Shown one piece after another: positions 1 through 12,190 of a DNA stretch of 64,000 nt; the first letter of the stretch is position 1; each line of letters opens with the position of its first letter. Made by a program: the position numbers and the translations under genes. This stretch comes from Megaustenia siamemsis (Eukaryota; Mollusca; Gastropoda; Stylommatophora; Ariophantidae), in the NCBI GenBank assembly GCA_032433765.1, contig JAVIAB010000124.1, positions 93,366,845 to 93,430,844 on the forward strand, read 5' to 3'. The notes beneath the pieces are model-generated. The model made no database searches and was not told where the DNA came from. It saw only the letters and a program-made list of their open reading frames with translations.

Positions 1-429
1 ACGTTCGGTGCTCATAACTTTTGTAAGAGGGTTTCACACCTGCGCTTATTTAAAATCGCATTAATGTAAATTACGGCACAAACGTTATTGTTTCATCAGA
101 ATGTGATCACTTTTGATTAAAACGTTTAACCGTAAGAAAAAGTGAGCGCACAATATTAACATTAATAAAATAATAAATATTAAACAAATGTAAAGCTACT
201 TATGTATGAAAGGACCATCTTCGTATGATCAAGAATGATGAAATACATGGGAAAAGAAAGCATTAAATGATTCATCATTTTATATTGGAAAGCTTCTCAT
301 CACTACTGTGGCATGGCGTTTTGTGAGCATTTATTAATCATTACTCTTGCGTGAACATAGACAAAATTTTTGGTAATGTTGCTAGAACTATACCAGTGTT
401 GTACCGTATTTCTTTTCCACAAAAAAAGC
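1..429. other. AT-rich DNA, no gene recognised
   Basis: No coding pattern, RNA gene or mobile-element motif was recognised on either strand. The stretch runs into the 29-bp minisatellite through a short A-rich junction. Confidence 0.6.
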
Positions 430-1365
430 CAAAAATGTGTATTATTTATTTAACTAGGACAAAAATATGTATTATTTATTTAACTAGAACAAAATATGTA
501 TTATTTATTTAACTAGGACAAAACATGTATTATTTATTTAACTAGGACAAAATATGTATTATTTATTTAACTAGGACAAAATATGTATTATTTATTTAAC
601 TAGGACAAAATATATATCATTTATTTAACTAGGACAAAATATGTATTATTTATTTAACTAGGACAAAATATGTATTATTTATTTAACTAGGACAAAATAT
701 GTATTATTTATTTAACTAGGACAAAATATGTATCATTTATTTAACTAGGACAAAATATGTATTATTTATTTAACTAGGACGAAATATGTATTATTTATTT
801 AACTAGGACGAAATATGTATTATTTATTTAACTAAGACAAAATATGTATTATTTATTTAACTAGGACAAAATATGTATTATTTATTTAACTAGGACAAAA
901 TATGTATTATTTATTTAACTAGGACAAAATATGTATTATTTATTTAACTAGGACAAAACATGTATTATTTATTTAACTAGGACAAAATATGTATTATTTA
1001 TTTAACTAGGACAAAATATTTATTATTTATTTAACTAAGACAAAATATGTATTATTTATTTAACTAGGACAAAATATGTATTATTTATTTAACTAAGACA
1101 AAATATGTATTATTTATTTAACTAGGACAAAATATGTATTATTTATTTAACTAAGACAAAATATGTATTATTTATTTAACTAGGACAAAATATGTATTAT
1201 TTATTTAACTAGGACAAAATATGTATTATTTATTTAACTAAGACAAAATATGTATTATTTATTTAACTAGGACAAAATATGTATTATTTATTTAACTAGG
1301 ACGAAATATGTATTATTTATTTAACTAGGACAAAATATGTATTATTTATTAAACTAGGACGAAAT
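430..1365. repeat. 29-bp minisatellite, left block
   Basis: About 32 head-to-tail copies of a 29-bp AT-rich unit containing tatttatttaactaggac. Variants are mostly single changes (aggac/aagac, caaaa/cgaaa) plus occasional 30-bp units with an extra A. The same array resumes at 4504, so this is the left half of one array split by a retrotransposon. Confidence 0.95.
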
Positions 1366-4300
1366 TTCTTCGGCTTGGTATAGAACCGTTGATCAGAGGT
1401 TTAACAAGCCGCTATCGTAAAAACGATGTTGTTAATGAAACGTAGACCTGATACAGAATGTGTAAATTAGCAGTAGATAGTAGTGATATTTTTTTCGGCC
1501 CTAAAACAACAACAAAAATAGGATTCTGGAATGTGCGAACAATGGCCGCTCCGACGAAACATGCACAGGTCGCGAGCGAGATGGACAGATACGATCTAGA
1601 TATTTTAGGATTAAGCGAAATGCGCTGGCCTGGAACAGGTAGGAGATCTATTGATAATAAAATAGTAGTTTTTTTCTGGAAGGGAAGATGGAAAACACCG
1701 TGAAGGAGTAGGCATAATGATGACAGACAAAGCTGCAAGAAGTTTATTAGAATGGGAACCGGTAAATAGCCGTCTGATACGAACACGATACAAAACAAAA
1801 CATGGAAGACTTTCAATTATTCAATGTTATGCGCCTACTAACGAAGCTGATGATGAAGTTAAGGATGATTTTTATAACCAACTGCAACAACTTATAAACA
1901 AAATACCAAAACACGATCTTTTAATTGTAATGGGAGACTTCAACGCCAAAGTAGGACAAGATAACGCAGGAGTGGAACATGTGATGGGGAGAGAAGGCTG
2001 TAATACAACAAGTCAGAATGGAGAAAGATTAATAGAATTATGTTTAATAGAAAATTTAGTTATAGGTGGGACATTATTTCCACATAAAAATATCCACAAA
2101 ACAACATGGATATCTCCTGATGATAGAACATCAAATCAAATTGACCACCTATGTATTAAACAACAATTCAGATCATCATTAATAGATGTAAGAGCATACA
2201 GAGGTGCTGATGTTAATAGTGACCACAACCTGTGCATTGGGAAAATAAGATTAAAATTTAGAAACCAACAGAAGAGGTCAATTACACATAAAATTGATAG
2301 TCATAAACTGAAAGATGAAGCAATAAAGGAAAAGTTTAACATAGAGCTAAGTAATTGTTATTCAGCACTTGGTGAAATAGACTTAGATATCAATGAAATG
2401 TGGGACTCACAGAGCAAAATACTAATGACAGCAGCAGAAGCAAGTGCTGGACTGAAGAAAATGGAAAAACGAGCTTGGATCTCAGACACCACATGGAAAT
2501 ACATCAAAGAAAGAAGAGAAGCGAAGAGAGCCATGACTAATGTAAAGACAGATCTTGGAAAGGTTCTGGCAAAAGCAACATACAAAGAATTAGACAACAA
2601 AGTGAAAAGTTCGGCAAGAAGAGATACAAGAGCTTATATAGACAACTTGGCAGAGAAAGCAGAGACAGCTGCAATTACAGGAGACAGCAGAACTCTTTAT
2701 ACTGTACAAAAGATGCTGACAAACACCTATACATCCAGTGGAACACCAATTCTAGACAAATCTGGATTAATGCTAACAACAAGCGCAGACATAAAAGCCC
2801 GTTGGGCGGAACACTTCAAAGAAATTCTTAACCGTCCACTACCTCACAGTTTAATAGATTTTGAAGCTGAAACACCAGCAGCAGAATTAGATGTAAATTT
2901 AGATGACTTCACCTTGAGTGAAATAGAAACCACCTTAAAGCTAATGACCAATAACAAGGCTGCTGGAGAGGATAAGTTAACAGCTGAGATCCTCAAGGCA
3001 ATTGATAGCCATAATTTAATACATCTCCAAAAAATGTTCAACATCATTTGGAAAACAGAGAAGACGCCTCATAAATGGAAAAAAGAAATCATTGTTAAGA
3101 TCCCAAAAAAGGGCAATCTTAGAGATTGTAACAATTGGAGAGGCGTGACACTTTTGTCAGTTGCCTCAAAATTATTCTGTAAAATCATCCTAAATAGAAT
3201 AAAGGATTCAATAGATACAGTAATGCGTGAAGAACAGGCGGGGTTTAGAAAAGGGAGAAGCTGTCTTGACCACATTTTCACTCTACGACTTATATTGGAG
3301 GAACACATTGAAAAGCAAAAACCTTTTGTACTTAACTTCATCGACTTCAAAAAAGCATTTGATAGTATTCATAGAGATTCTTTGTGGAAAATTCTGAAGC
3401 AATATGGCTTACCATCAAAAATCATAAATATTATCAAAGACATGTATGATGGTTACACATGTGCAGTTCGAACAGAGGAAGGACTGAGCGAATGTTTCCC
3501 AATAGAAACTGGGGTTAAACAAGGATGTATTTTATCGCCCTTGTTATTTGGAATTGTTATGGACTTCATAATGAAGAAATGCTGCACTGGTAATAAAGGC
3601 ATCGAATGGATACAAGGAGACCATTTGGAGGACCTGGACTTTGCTGATGACATAGTTCTCATCAGCAATCAGATAAAAACGATGCAGGAAAACACAAATG
3701 AACTATCATCAATAGCCAGCAAAATTGGGCTTGAGGTCAATCATGAAAAGACTAAAGTCATGAAAAGTTTAATTCCAACAAGTGACAAAATATACATGGA
3801 AAACAAACCAGTAGAAGAGATCGATCACTTCATCTATCTTGGAAGTCACATTGATCGAGAAGGGGATACGAGCAAAGAAATTAGAATCAGACTGGCTAAA
3901 GCAGCAATGTCTTTCAGAAGCCTTGAAAAGTTGTGGAAATCAAAACTCATTAGCACAAACACAAAACTTAGGCTATTCAAATCAAATGTACTATCAACCC
4001 TTACGTATGCGTGTGAAAGCTGGAAAACAACAAGAGATATAGAAACAAAGTTGAACGCATTCGAAAATAAATGTCTAAGGAAAATACTTGGTATAGAATG
4101 GAACGAATTCAAAACAAACGAGGAAATTAGAGAAATCGCCAATCAACCACTAATATCTTCAGTAATAAAGAAAAGACGATGGTCATACGTTGGACATGTG
4201 ATGAGAAGAGATAATAATCGAATAGCAAAGCAAGCCCTCATATGGGAAACAACAGGTAAAAGAAAAAGAGGAAGACCCAGGGAGACACTGAGAAGAACAT

Positions 4301-4503
4301 TGATGAGAGAGGCAAGAGCAGCAGGAATCGGCTCCCTCAATGAGATAGAACTGCTTGCACAGAACAGAGACAGATGGCGAGATCTGATAAAATATCTTTA
4401 AAAGAAAACTGCTAGAACAAAAATTCATATAGGAGAAGGTGTATCTTGGTCTACGCCCTATGGGCCGGTTACGGCTCGAAAGGTCAATAGATAGATAGAT
4501 AGA
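1366..4503 (+). mobile_element. Nearly full-length RTE-like non-LTR retrotransposon
   Basis: The element has about 90 bp of 5' leader, one endonuclease-reverse transcriptase reading frame, about 85 bp of 3' UTR and a short (GATA)n-type tail at 4487-4504. A length of about 3.1 kb with a simple-repeat tail fits RTE-type elements. It sits inside a 29-bp minisatellite. The sequence taggacgaaat is present on both sides (1355-1365 and 4504-4514) and is a likely 11-bp target-site duplication. The array units contain the same string, so the duplication cannot be proven. Only one frameshift is seen, suggesting a fairly young copy. Confidence 0.88.
1458..4401 (+). pseudogene. Endonuclease-reverse transcriptase of RTE-like element, one frameshift
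   Basis: The product would nick target DNA and reverse transcribe the element's RNA. The first part (1458-1703) carries the APE-type endonuclease N-terminus (GFWNVRTM, LGLSEMRW). The rest (from about 1676 to 4401) carries the endonuclease motifs MGDFNAKVG (about 1929) and SDHN (about 2218). It also carries the RT motifs QAGFRKGRS, FIDFKKAFD, GVKQGCILSPLLF and FADD (3640-3651), followed by the C-terminal GHVMRR...KRKRGRPR region. The two parts are in different frames. The shift lies in the T7 run at 1669-1675, where six T would keep the frame open, so one extra T is inferred (mutation or sequencing error). No other stop is seen. Clade assignment (RTE-like) rests on resemblance of the motif blocks and the C-terminal tail. 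Confidence 0.88.
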
Positions 4504-5207
4504 TAGGACGAAATATGTATTATTTATTTAACTAGGACGAAATATGTATTATTTATTTAACTAGGACAAAATATGTATTATTTATTTAACTAGGACGAAA
4601 TATGTATTATTTATTTAACTAGGACAAAATATGTATTATTTATTTAACTAGGACGAAATATGTATTATTTATTTAACTAGGACAAAATATGTATTATTTA
4701 TTTAACTATGACAAAATATGTATTATTTATTTAACTAGGACAAAATATTTATTATTTATTTAACTAAGACAAAATATGTATTATTTATTTAACTAGGACG
4801 AAATATGTATTATTTATTTAACTAGGACAAAATATGTATTATTTATTTAACTAGGACGAAATATGTATTATTTATTTAACTAGGACAAAATATGTATTAT
4901 TTATTTAACTAGGACAAAATATGTATTATTTATTTAACTAGGACAAAATATGTATTATTTATTTAACTAGGACAAAATATGTATTATTTATTTAACTAGG
5001 ACAAAATATGTATTATTTATTTAACTAGGACAAAAATATGTATTATTTATTTAACTAGGACAAAATATGTATTATTTATTTAACTAGGACAAAATATGTA
5101 TTATTTATTTAACTAGGACAAAATATGTATTATTTATTTAACTAGGACAAAATATGTATTATTTATTTAACTAGGACAAAATATGTATTATTTATTTAAC
5201 TAGGACT
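4504..5207. repeat. 29-bp minisatellite, right block
   Basis: About 24 further copies of the unit seen at 430-1365, same orientation. The block resumes directly after the retrotransposon tail and ends at 5207, where unique sequence (ctgagtaaag) begins. Confidence 0.95.
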
Positions 5208-5224
5208 GAGTAAAGATAAAACTG

Positions 5225-5292
5225 AATCGACCGGTGGATGGAACCCGACCTCTGAACATCAGTTTAATAACGACGTCACTGCTCCACCACAG
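5225..5292 (-). repeat. tRNA-like fragment, possible SINE head
   Basis: On the minus strand the stretch reads like a tRNA-derived promoter: a D-arm-like segment (gtggtggagcagtgacg) and, about 45 bases on, a B-box-like ggttccatcc. No acceptor stem closes and no SINE body was recognised next to it, so it is not called as a tRNA gene. Confidence 0.35.
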
Positions 5293-6699
5293 TATCATTT
5301 TATGCCGCCTGCTTCGTAAATTTGGGTTTTATTTACTTTGGGGGAAATATCATAAATAAAATAACGGGTCCAAACAGAAGAAAATATACACAGGAATGTG
5401 CTAATGTGCAATATACATACACTTGAAAGTCATAAATATCATAGAATTATCGTGCAGTGGGAAAAGTCAAGACGGATGAGAAACAATCTAAAAAGCAACC
5501 AGATATAGAGCCCTGAAGAAAAGCTTTGTACAAGTGTGGTTCTGAAAATTCAACGGTTTTCGTTTAATTAACAAGTGATCGATTCAACTTGCCCCATTAC
5601 TCATTCAATCTGTGTTACTGACATATCATTTTTGAAAAATATTGTGGTTTTAGTTTACCTGCATGTAGTCATATACACTAATGGCTCGGTCACAAGGGAT
5701 TCTGCGGGACGGTTGAGGTTTTGTTGTGTATCCAAATGGAAAGTTACTAGAGAAAAGTGTAAAAGCCTGCAGAACAACAAACAGGAGACAAATAAAAGAT
5801 GAATATTATTATGAACGTAAACTTTCCGAAGTTACAGATTAACGAATCATTTCAGGGTTTGTTATTCGCAACACTCGCAAAAAATCCACAAATAATAAAA
5901 AATATTTATTTTTAAATAACAATATACTGCCCTATGCAAGAGCTATCCAATATTCCTCGACACAGCGTCTTGCCCCGAGAAACCTGTGCTAGAGTACAAT
6001 GCCAGCTGAGCAACCTAAACAAGTTGCTATCAATTGCAATGACTTTCGCGCAGTGTGAAGCACAATAGTAAAGCATAGGGTTACGAACACTACTTGGGAA
6101 TAAATTGTATATCTGTAGTTTCCAATTAAGACAAGCATCTCCCGCTAATACTTGCGTTGCAGACAAACAGTTATAAGACTAAACAGAACATCTCATCACG
6201 CACATGGAAATTAAGGCTGAGATGGAAGTTATCGCGTGGCTGGTTAAGAGACCGACAACACATGCGGTCATTTTGATGGACTTAAAAAGTGTGTTTCGCG
6301 AGATTGATAAGAATATGTCTCGCATGGGGTGCACACACAATATTTGTTGCACCTTAAAAGCATAACTTGGATGTATTATTCGGGTATATGCTGGGGTTTG
6401 TGGCAATCAGATAGCCGTCTGTGTGCAGGGTCTACCTTTAGGGAAGGGACCTTAACAATGGACATAAATGACGTTATTATGTCTTTTAGAGACCACCTTT
6501 CACAGGAAGGTAACAACGAAGCGGTGGATAACCCAGATATCAAGGGAAAGGTGGAACGCGGCGTCGCAAACGGTGAAAGCATGAAAAATCATCATTAGCG
6601 GAAAAGATTCCAAAAAGTACAATTGATGCAGAACCGGAACATTCAGTAGACGAACACTTTGATAGTTGCCAGAAAGGTCAAGGACGAGACTTGAATCGG
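5293..6699. other. Anonymous intergenic DNA
   Basis: No protein family, RNA gene or repeat was recognised. Short open stretches exist on both strands but show no domain motif. Confidence 0.55.
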
Positions 6700-6996
6700 C
6701 GTTTTAGCACGCGAGTTTTCACCCATATGTGCTCGGGCGCCTATCCAGAAGTGCTCGGAGATTACTGTAAAATTTTGCTTCAAGCATCGAAACTCACGAT
6801 GGGAGGCGGCATTCCTCACCTTCCCAGAGTACTACCCTGGTACCCATTTCTGCCAGCGGCTGGGTCGATCTCGCGGGGTATTTCTTTTCCAACAATGAGT
6901 ACAACTCACACTGTTTCCAGCGGGAATCGAACACAAGTTGTCCGATCGTCAGCAGCCCAGTCGGGTGGTTTTCCCAACTAGGCTACCAAGGCCTCC
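6700..6996 (-). mobile_element. tRNA-derived SINE, minus strand
   Basis: The minus strand begins with a tRNA-like head: A-box-like tggtagcctagttggg and B-box-like tgttcgattcccg. About 90 bases further on comes atgggtacc...ctgggaaggt, a core that also occurs in the SINEs at 33 kb, 34 kb and 48.8 kb. The 3' part has diverged from those. The 3' end was placed approximately. Confidence 0.6.
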
Positions 6997-8560
6997 AAGA
7001 TGGTTGCCGGAATGGGCGCCTAGCGGATATGTGATCTCAACTGCGGTACCGGTTGTTTAAACAAAAATGTTAAAACTTGTAGTTCTTTCTTGTTTATGCC
7101 GATAATTGAACTCTCTCTATCAATTGTGCTTCTTAGTGTCTCTTTTGGTTTTCTTTGTTTTCTTTTGCATTCTATGTCCACATAAAGTTCTGACGCGGGA
7201 GTTTTCTTTCGATCATATAAGTATACTACACATATACTTCTATAAGATTATCCGTATACAGCCTTATATGTTTTCCTGTTTAATTTCTTGTCTTTTAGTT
7301 TAATTAATTTGGTGTAAAGTCTAACCATAATTAATGGTTAAGAGTTTTCGGAGACATTTTTTGTTAAACTTAATTTTAGTGAGTGGTTTTCTAACTTTAC
7401 GATCACTTTGATATTATCGGTATCATACGATTTTTCAACAATTTCTAATATTTTCATATTTTTTATAACACATGAAATTTAGATATATATATATTGTGTG
7501 GCACATTTATTTTGAAAACAAATATTATATCTTATCAACAATTATACAATTTATGTTGACGCAAATTTCACATTATACTGACGATGTTAGAGTGTAATGT
7601 AATTAAATGTATTTAAAAATTTCGTTAAAATTGTATACTCAATTCTGTGGCTTTTTTCATAACTAAAGTTGACTGTATTGAAAGAGTTTAATTCTGATGA
7701 GTTTTATAAAGAAGTATCTTTACAAATGTGGTATCTTTACAACACTGCATCTTTACAAATCTGCTTTAATAAAGAAATCAATGTTTGTAGAATAACATTC
7801 TCTGATGTCTGCTAGACTGTTGTAATTATTAAGTGCACAGCTAATGCCATATGGAAGTTAACATCGTCTATGTAATATTTGGACTTACTCCAAAGTGCCT
7901 GTTATTAATGCAAGCTGCATTATTTCACATCGATAATTGTATGCGAGCAAGCTGCTATCAGTACATTCCATGATTCCATTATGTCATGTTGGGCAGGAGC
8001 ATAATTAAGCGTAGTTATCCTGTCACAAACTGTTTTAATGTTAAACCTCAGAATGAAATATCTTTTCTTTTAAAAAGTGAACGATGCGAGACGTGTTATG
8101 TGATGTAACAATAAGAACATTTAACATGAATGTTATGTTAGTATAACTTCAGTCTCCGTGCCCGTGAAGATGCCTGCGTATTTATCAAATTGTCTTTTGA
8201 ACACATGGAACATTGAAAGTAAATTAACGCTATTTCTCATCTTTAAAAGAAATAAGAATAACATGCATATAGTCAGTATATCATGTCTGAAAAAGGAGAA
8301 AGAATTGCGTACTTACAACAACAGCTTCGTGTAAATTCATGGTGCCTGAGAGAACAATGCCGGTAATCCTTTAGAATGGCGCAGTGAGATTGTTAAGGCA
8401 TTGTACCAGTCTATAGCTAGAAAGTAATAAATGGTGCTATACTCAAACAATTCCTACCGAACTCCCACTCTGTTTAACAACGCATTGTTAGTTTAATATT
8501 CCTTGGAGCTGTGCCTTTATTACAGAAGACACTTCTTCTTGCTCGTTTCGGCCTTATTTG
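6997..8560. other. Anonymous AT-rich DNA
   Basis: No gene, RNA or mobile element was recognised. The stretch contains several simple T-rich and A-rich runs only. Confidence 0.55.
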
Positions 8561-8768
8561 TCACATTAACGATGACAACGTGTTCCAGAATGATACCGCT
8601 GGAGGTGTAGCGACTATGTTTGTTAAAGACTATCTGGGAAACAAGACAATCTGAATGTCACATTAACGATGACAACGTGTTCTAGAATGATACCGCTGGA
8701 GGTGTAGCAACGATGTTTGTCAAACGGTTTTGTTAAAGACTATCTTGGAAACTAGACAATCTGAATAT
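8561..8768. repeat. Two tandem copies of a ~100-bp unit
   Basis: The unit starting tcacattaacgatgacaacg is present at 8561-8657 and 8658-8768. The second copy has about 14 extra bases (around caaacggttttg). A third copy starts at 8769 (tcacattg) and stops after a few bases. Confidence 0.85.
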
Positions 8769-9412
8769 CACATTGTTTTGTTTTTTTACTATACTGCCAG
8801 TGTTTTATTTAATGAAAATACAACGACGTGCTGGAGTGTGTCAGGTGTTTGCTATTGAAACAATTCTTGTCTTGATTGCTAGAGAATTTATAACGACAAA
8901 GAAGAAGTCCTTTTGTGACATGAATACAGTAAAGAATACGAAACGAATACAGCGAAGAATATTCTCCATATTGTTGATATATTTTACTGTACAGAGATGT
9001 AATGTGACATCTCGTTAAATTTCTGTTTTTAATGTAACAGTTTAAAACCATAAATGCGAAAAATAAGACCAGTCAGTTGAAGTGAATAAACTATTCCTCG
9101 GCAATAACAATTAAACATGAAATTCCGAACGTTCTGCTGTTTGTTTGGAACTTTCAGTTCTGTCATAATTAATGTAAACATATTAAATGCAGCAGTCATT
9201 CGGGCAAACGTAAATTGGCCTTACACTAAACACACAATACAAATATAAACTAATAATAGGCCAGCATGGCCCATAAGCTTAAAGTAAAAAAAAACTCAAA
9301 TGAAGGATACTCTGTAGTTACTGTGGAGAAGAATAGCTTTGACCAAGAAATAAACATGTGTAGATTGATTCAAGAAGCAAGTGAAAGAACTAGTTATTTA
9401 TGTAATGTTTGT
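8769..9412. other. Anonymous DNA
   Basis: No feature was recognised. It leads into a TATG/TATT-rich stretch at the edge of an RTE fragment. Confidence 0.5.
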
Positions 9413-9995
9413 ATTACATGTTTGTATTACATGTTTCCAAAAAACATATGTATTATATATGTATTATATATGTATTACATAATTACAAAAAAATGAGGAA
9501 GATACTATGCAATCCATTTTTGACAATAGAAAAAAGTAAAAGAGTTCTTAAATGTTATGTAGAGGCAGTCTTAGCATATGCATGCGAATCATGGACAATA
9601 GGACAACAGACAAGAAAATCACTGGAGTCTGTAGAAATGTGGTTTTACAGAAGAATGTTGAGAGTACCATGGACAGCTAAGAAGAGTAATGAAGATGTTC
9701 TGAGAGAGGTCAAAGCAAAAAGAGAGCTAATTTCCAATATTAGGAAGAAACAATCATAATTTTTGGCCATGTAATGAGAAGAGAACAACTGCAATATATT
9801 GTAACAACTGGAAAAATGGAGGGACGAAGAGATAGAGGGAAGCAAAGAGAAAAAATAGCAGACAGCTTAAGAGAATGGCTTGGCAGAAGGTCAACAACAG
9901 AAATGATAAATAGCTGCCGAGATCGAAAGTTGTGGAGAGACATGATCACCTACGCCAGTAGGACCGGTACTTGATGATGATTACATGTTTGTATT
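9413..9995 (+). mobile_element. 5'-truncated RTE-like insertion with target duplication
   Basis: Only the C-terminal end of the reverse transcriptase remains (9492-9974). Motifs are AYACESWTIG, FYRRMLRVPWTAK, then GHVMRRE and a KLWRDMITYA-like end, with one frameshift near 9760. The 3' end is followed by tgatgatga, a short-repeat tail. The string attacatgtttgtatt occurs at 9413-9428 and 9980-9995 and is a candidate 16-bp target-site duplication. The left flank is itself repetitive, so this is not certain. Members of the same family lie at 15598, 18411, 20886, 23333, 23490 and 51770. Confidence 0.75.
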
Positions 9996-11611
9996 TTATG
10001 TTTGTATATGAATTCTTATCAACAAAAAGGAAACATGAAAGCTCTTCGTCTTATTATGTCTGCCTATTCAATATAAGCGTTTTCTTTAGATCAAAATAAA
10101 TAAGTAGCTAGGAGCTTGTTATTGTCCGACTCTCAGTTGAAGTCCCCCATTACTTGACATACAATCATTCAAAAAGTGACTGAAGCAGTGTGGAGAACAT
10201 ACACAAGTCTGCACTCCGGTTATGAAGATAGAATCATGAATTCAGTATTTCTAGAAGCAAAGTGAGTTCTGGGGTGTCCCATTTGATCTAGAATGCTCAC
10301 TCACCCATTGACATAAAGAGCAAAATGATACGAAATTGAAACAACTGAAATACTGACCAATATCTAGTGGACATCAAGTTCCCTTAACAAACTTACAAGT
10401 ATTTGGAGATCAAAATACTTTCAAGTACACAAAAGTCAGACAGTTCAACAGGTGTGTGTCACTCGTTTTAAAGAGACTAATTGCGTTTGGAACAAATTAT
10501 CTCCGAATACTCTTCAACATAATCTGCAGAGACTTTACATCAAATGAAACAACAAAAGAAGAGATCAAAAAGAACGCGTATCAAGCTGTAGAAATAGAAG
10601 ATGTTGCAGGTATATCTGTTATGTGTTTAGCATGAACGGTAAAAGACTCCCGTGCCAGGCCTTCATGTGGACACAGGGTGATGAAAGGGGACAAGGAAGC
10701 CAAAAGGTAATTCTGTGAAGAACAGTTAACAGAGAGGGCTCTGCTTTGATCTTAAGAATTAAACATTCAAGGCTTCACTGAGATGAATTATCAGATCATG
10801 ATATCATCAGATATGGATGGCATTGATTATTGCCCTTTGTGCCGAATTCGAGCCGGGACTTCCGTTTCCAACATGGTGGAACGAGGACACGTTCCCTGGA
10901 CCGCTGCAGAAATTGCATCTGTTGACTGATTAGTTTCGGCCTCTTCAGTGCAATTTTCTGCGTTGAAGTCAGTCTGATGATCCACTTAACAAACTTCGCC
11001 GATGAAGCAGAGTCCTACGCATCTCAATGCTCTTCTTTGTCAAGTCCAAGTTTGTGAAGAAGGCGACCTTCCCCGGTCTAGCGTTGGTATGCGGTTTACG
11101 TCAAAACATTGAGTGCTGTTCCAAGGCCATCGTTGGAATTTTTTTGACGTCAAGTATTTACATGTTACAACTCATTAATGTGGACTGCTCTGCCAAGTCA
11201 ATCGCAGTTTTCACTTTAGAGATTGTGCATCATCTTTTCGTTCATTGTTAGCTACATTTATTATAGTAATTGGGATTTTATGGGCGCAGCCATTGTTATG
11301 AGTGCTGCGTCATCACAATGGATGATTGTATTCCCTAAAAACGCCGTACGTTAATAGTGAAAGGCGGAATGGAGTTTCGTAAATGACTTTGTAGCCCCCG
11401 GGTCACTCCCTGAGGTTCATGTTAGTCAGGAGAGATTCATAATTTCACATTACAGGGAGATCTTACAGTCTGTTGTTTGATGTGCGACGGGGATAGTCCG
11501 ATGACTAACTGTGTTTCATATGTTCGGATTTGGGCTCAAAAACGATGTCCCAGCATCATCAAGTGCTATGCATTTTTTTTTAATATGATGATCATCATTT
11601 TCAGGAGGTCG
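9996..11611. other. Anonymous DNA
   Basis: No coding or repeat signal was recognised on either strand over about 1.6 kb. It is slightly less AT-rich after 10830, but without a recognisable protein. Confidence 0.5.
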
Positions 11612-12042
11612 TGAACTTCAGGTAAATATGGTGGATAGGCGGCAGGAACCATTGAAGACAATGTCTGAAAAGTGTTCCTTGTAGCAGTTTTCTCATTTTC
11701 CAAGTCCGGCAGTTTGCAGAAGCTACTGAGTTTAGTTGCTCTATGCACACTATGAGCTGTGCGATTCATCTGTTTTTATCGTGTTTCGATATTCCGATTG
11801 TTTACGATTAATCCTGATATCGTATGGTGGAGAACAGATGGTTGTGTCCACTTTCTGTGCGGTTTCGTCTTCTGTCTTTTGGCGTGTGCTGAGACTGCTA
11901 TGATGGGGACTACAGCTGCCTTTCTTTGTTGGGAAATGAAATAGTAATTCGGATGATTCCACTGGCACGAGCGGTGGAGCAATTATGGATTGTATTTCGT
12001 TTGCATTGATACCGGGGCCTTGCATAACTATAACCATAACAT
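11612..12042. repeat. Unclassified interspersed repeat, copy 1
   Basis: About 430 bp resembling 51165-51595 along most of its length. Shared blocks include ggcggcagga, agtgttccttgt, tgctatgatggggactacag and tgataccggggcctt. On the minus strand both copies can be read as a peptide beginning GPGI(N/T)ANE followed by a conserved VPVESS. No known domain was recognised. It could be a piece of a transposon or a decayed gene family. Confidence 0.7.
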
Positions 12043-12190
12043 AATCGAGCTGAGAAATAACATTCTAAATAGCATCTGGAAAGATTTTTTTTTAATAGTT
12101 TTCTTTGAATTTGTTTAGACAAATAACATAAGGCATTCATTGTAAATTCATAAATTTTTCATGCACATTTATCACTGAGATTCAGCTAAA

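Noticed and set aside
430..5207. A CRISPR array
   Set aside because: The units are contiguous without unique spacers, and the sequence is eukaryotic; it is a minisatellite.
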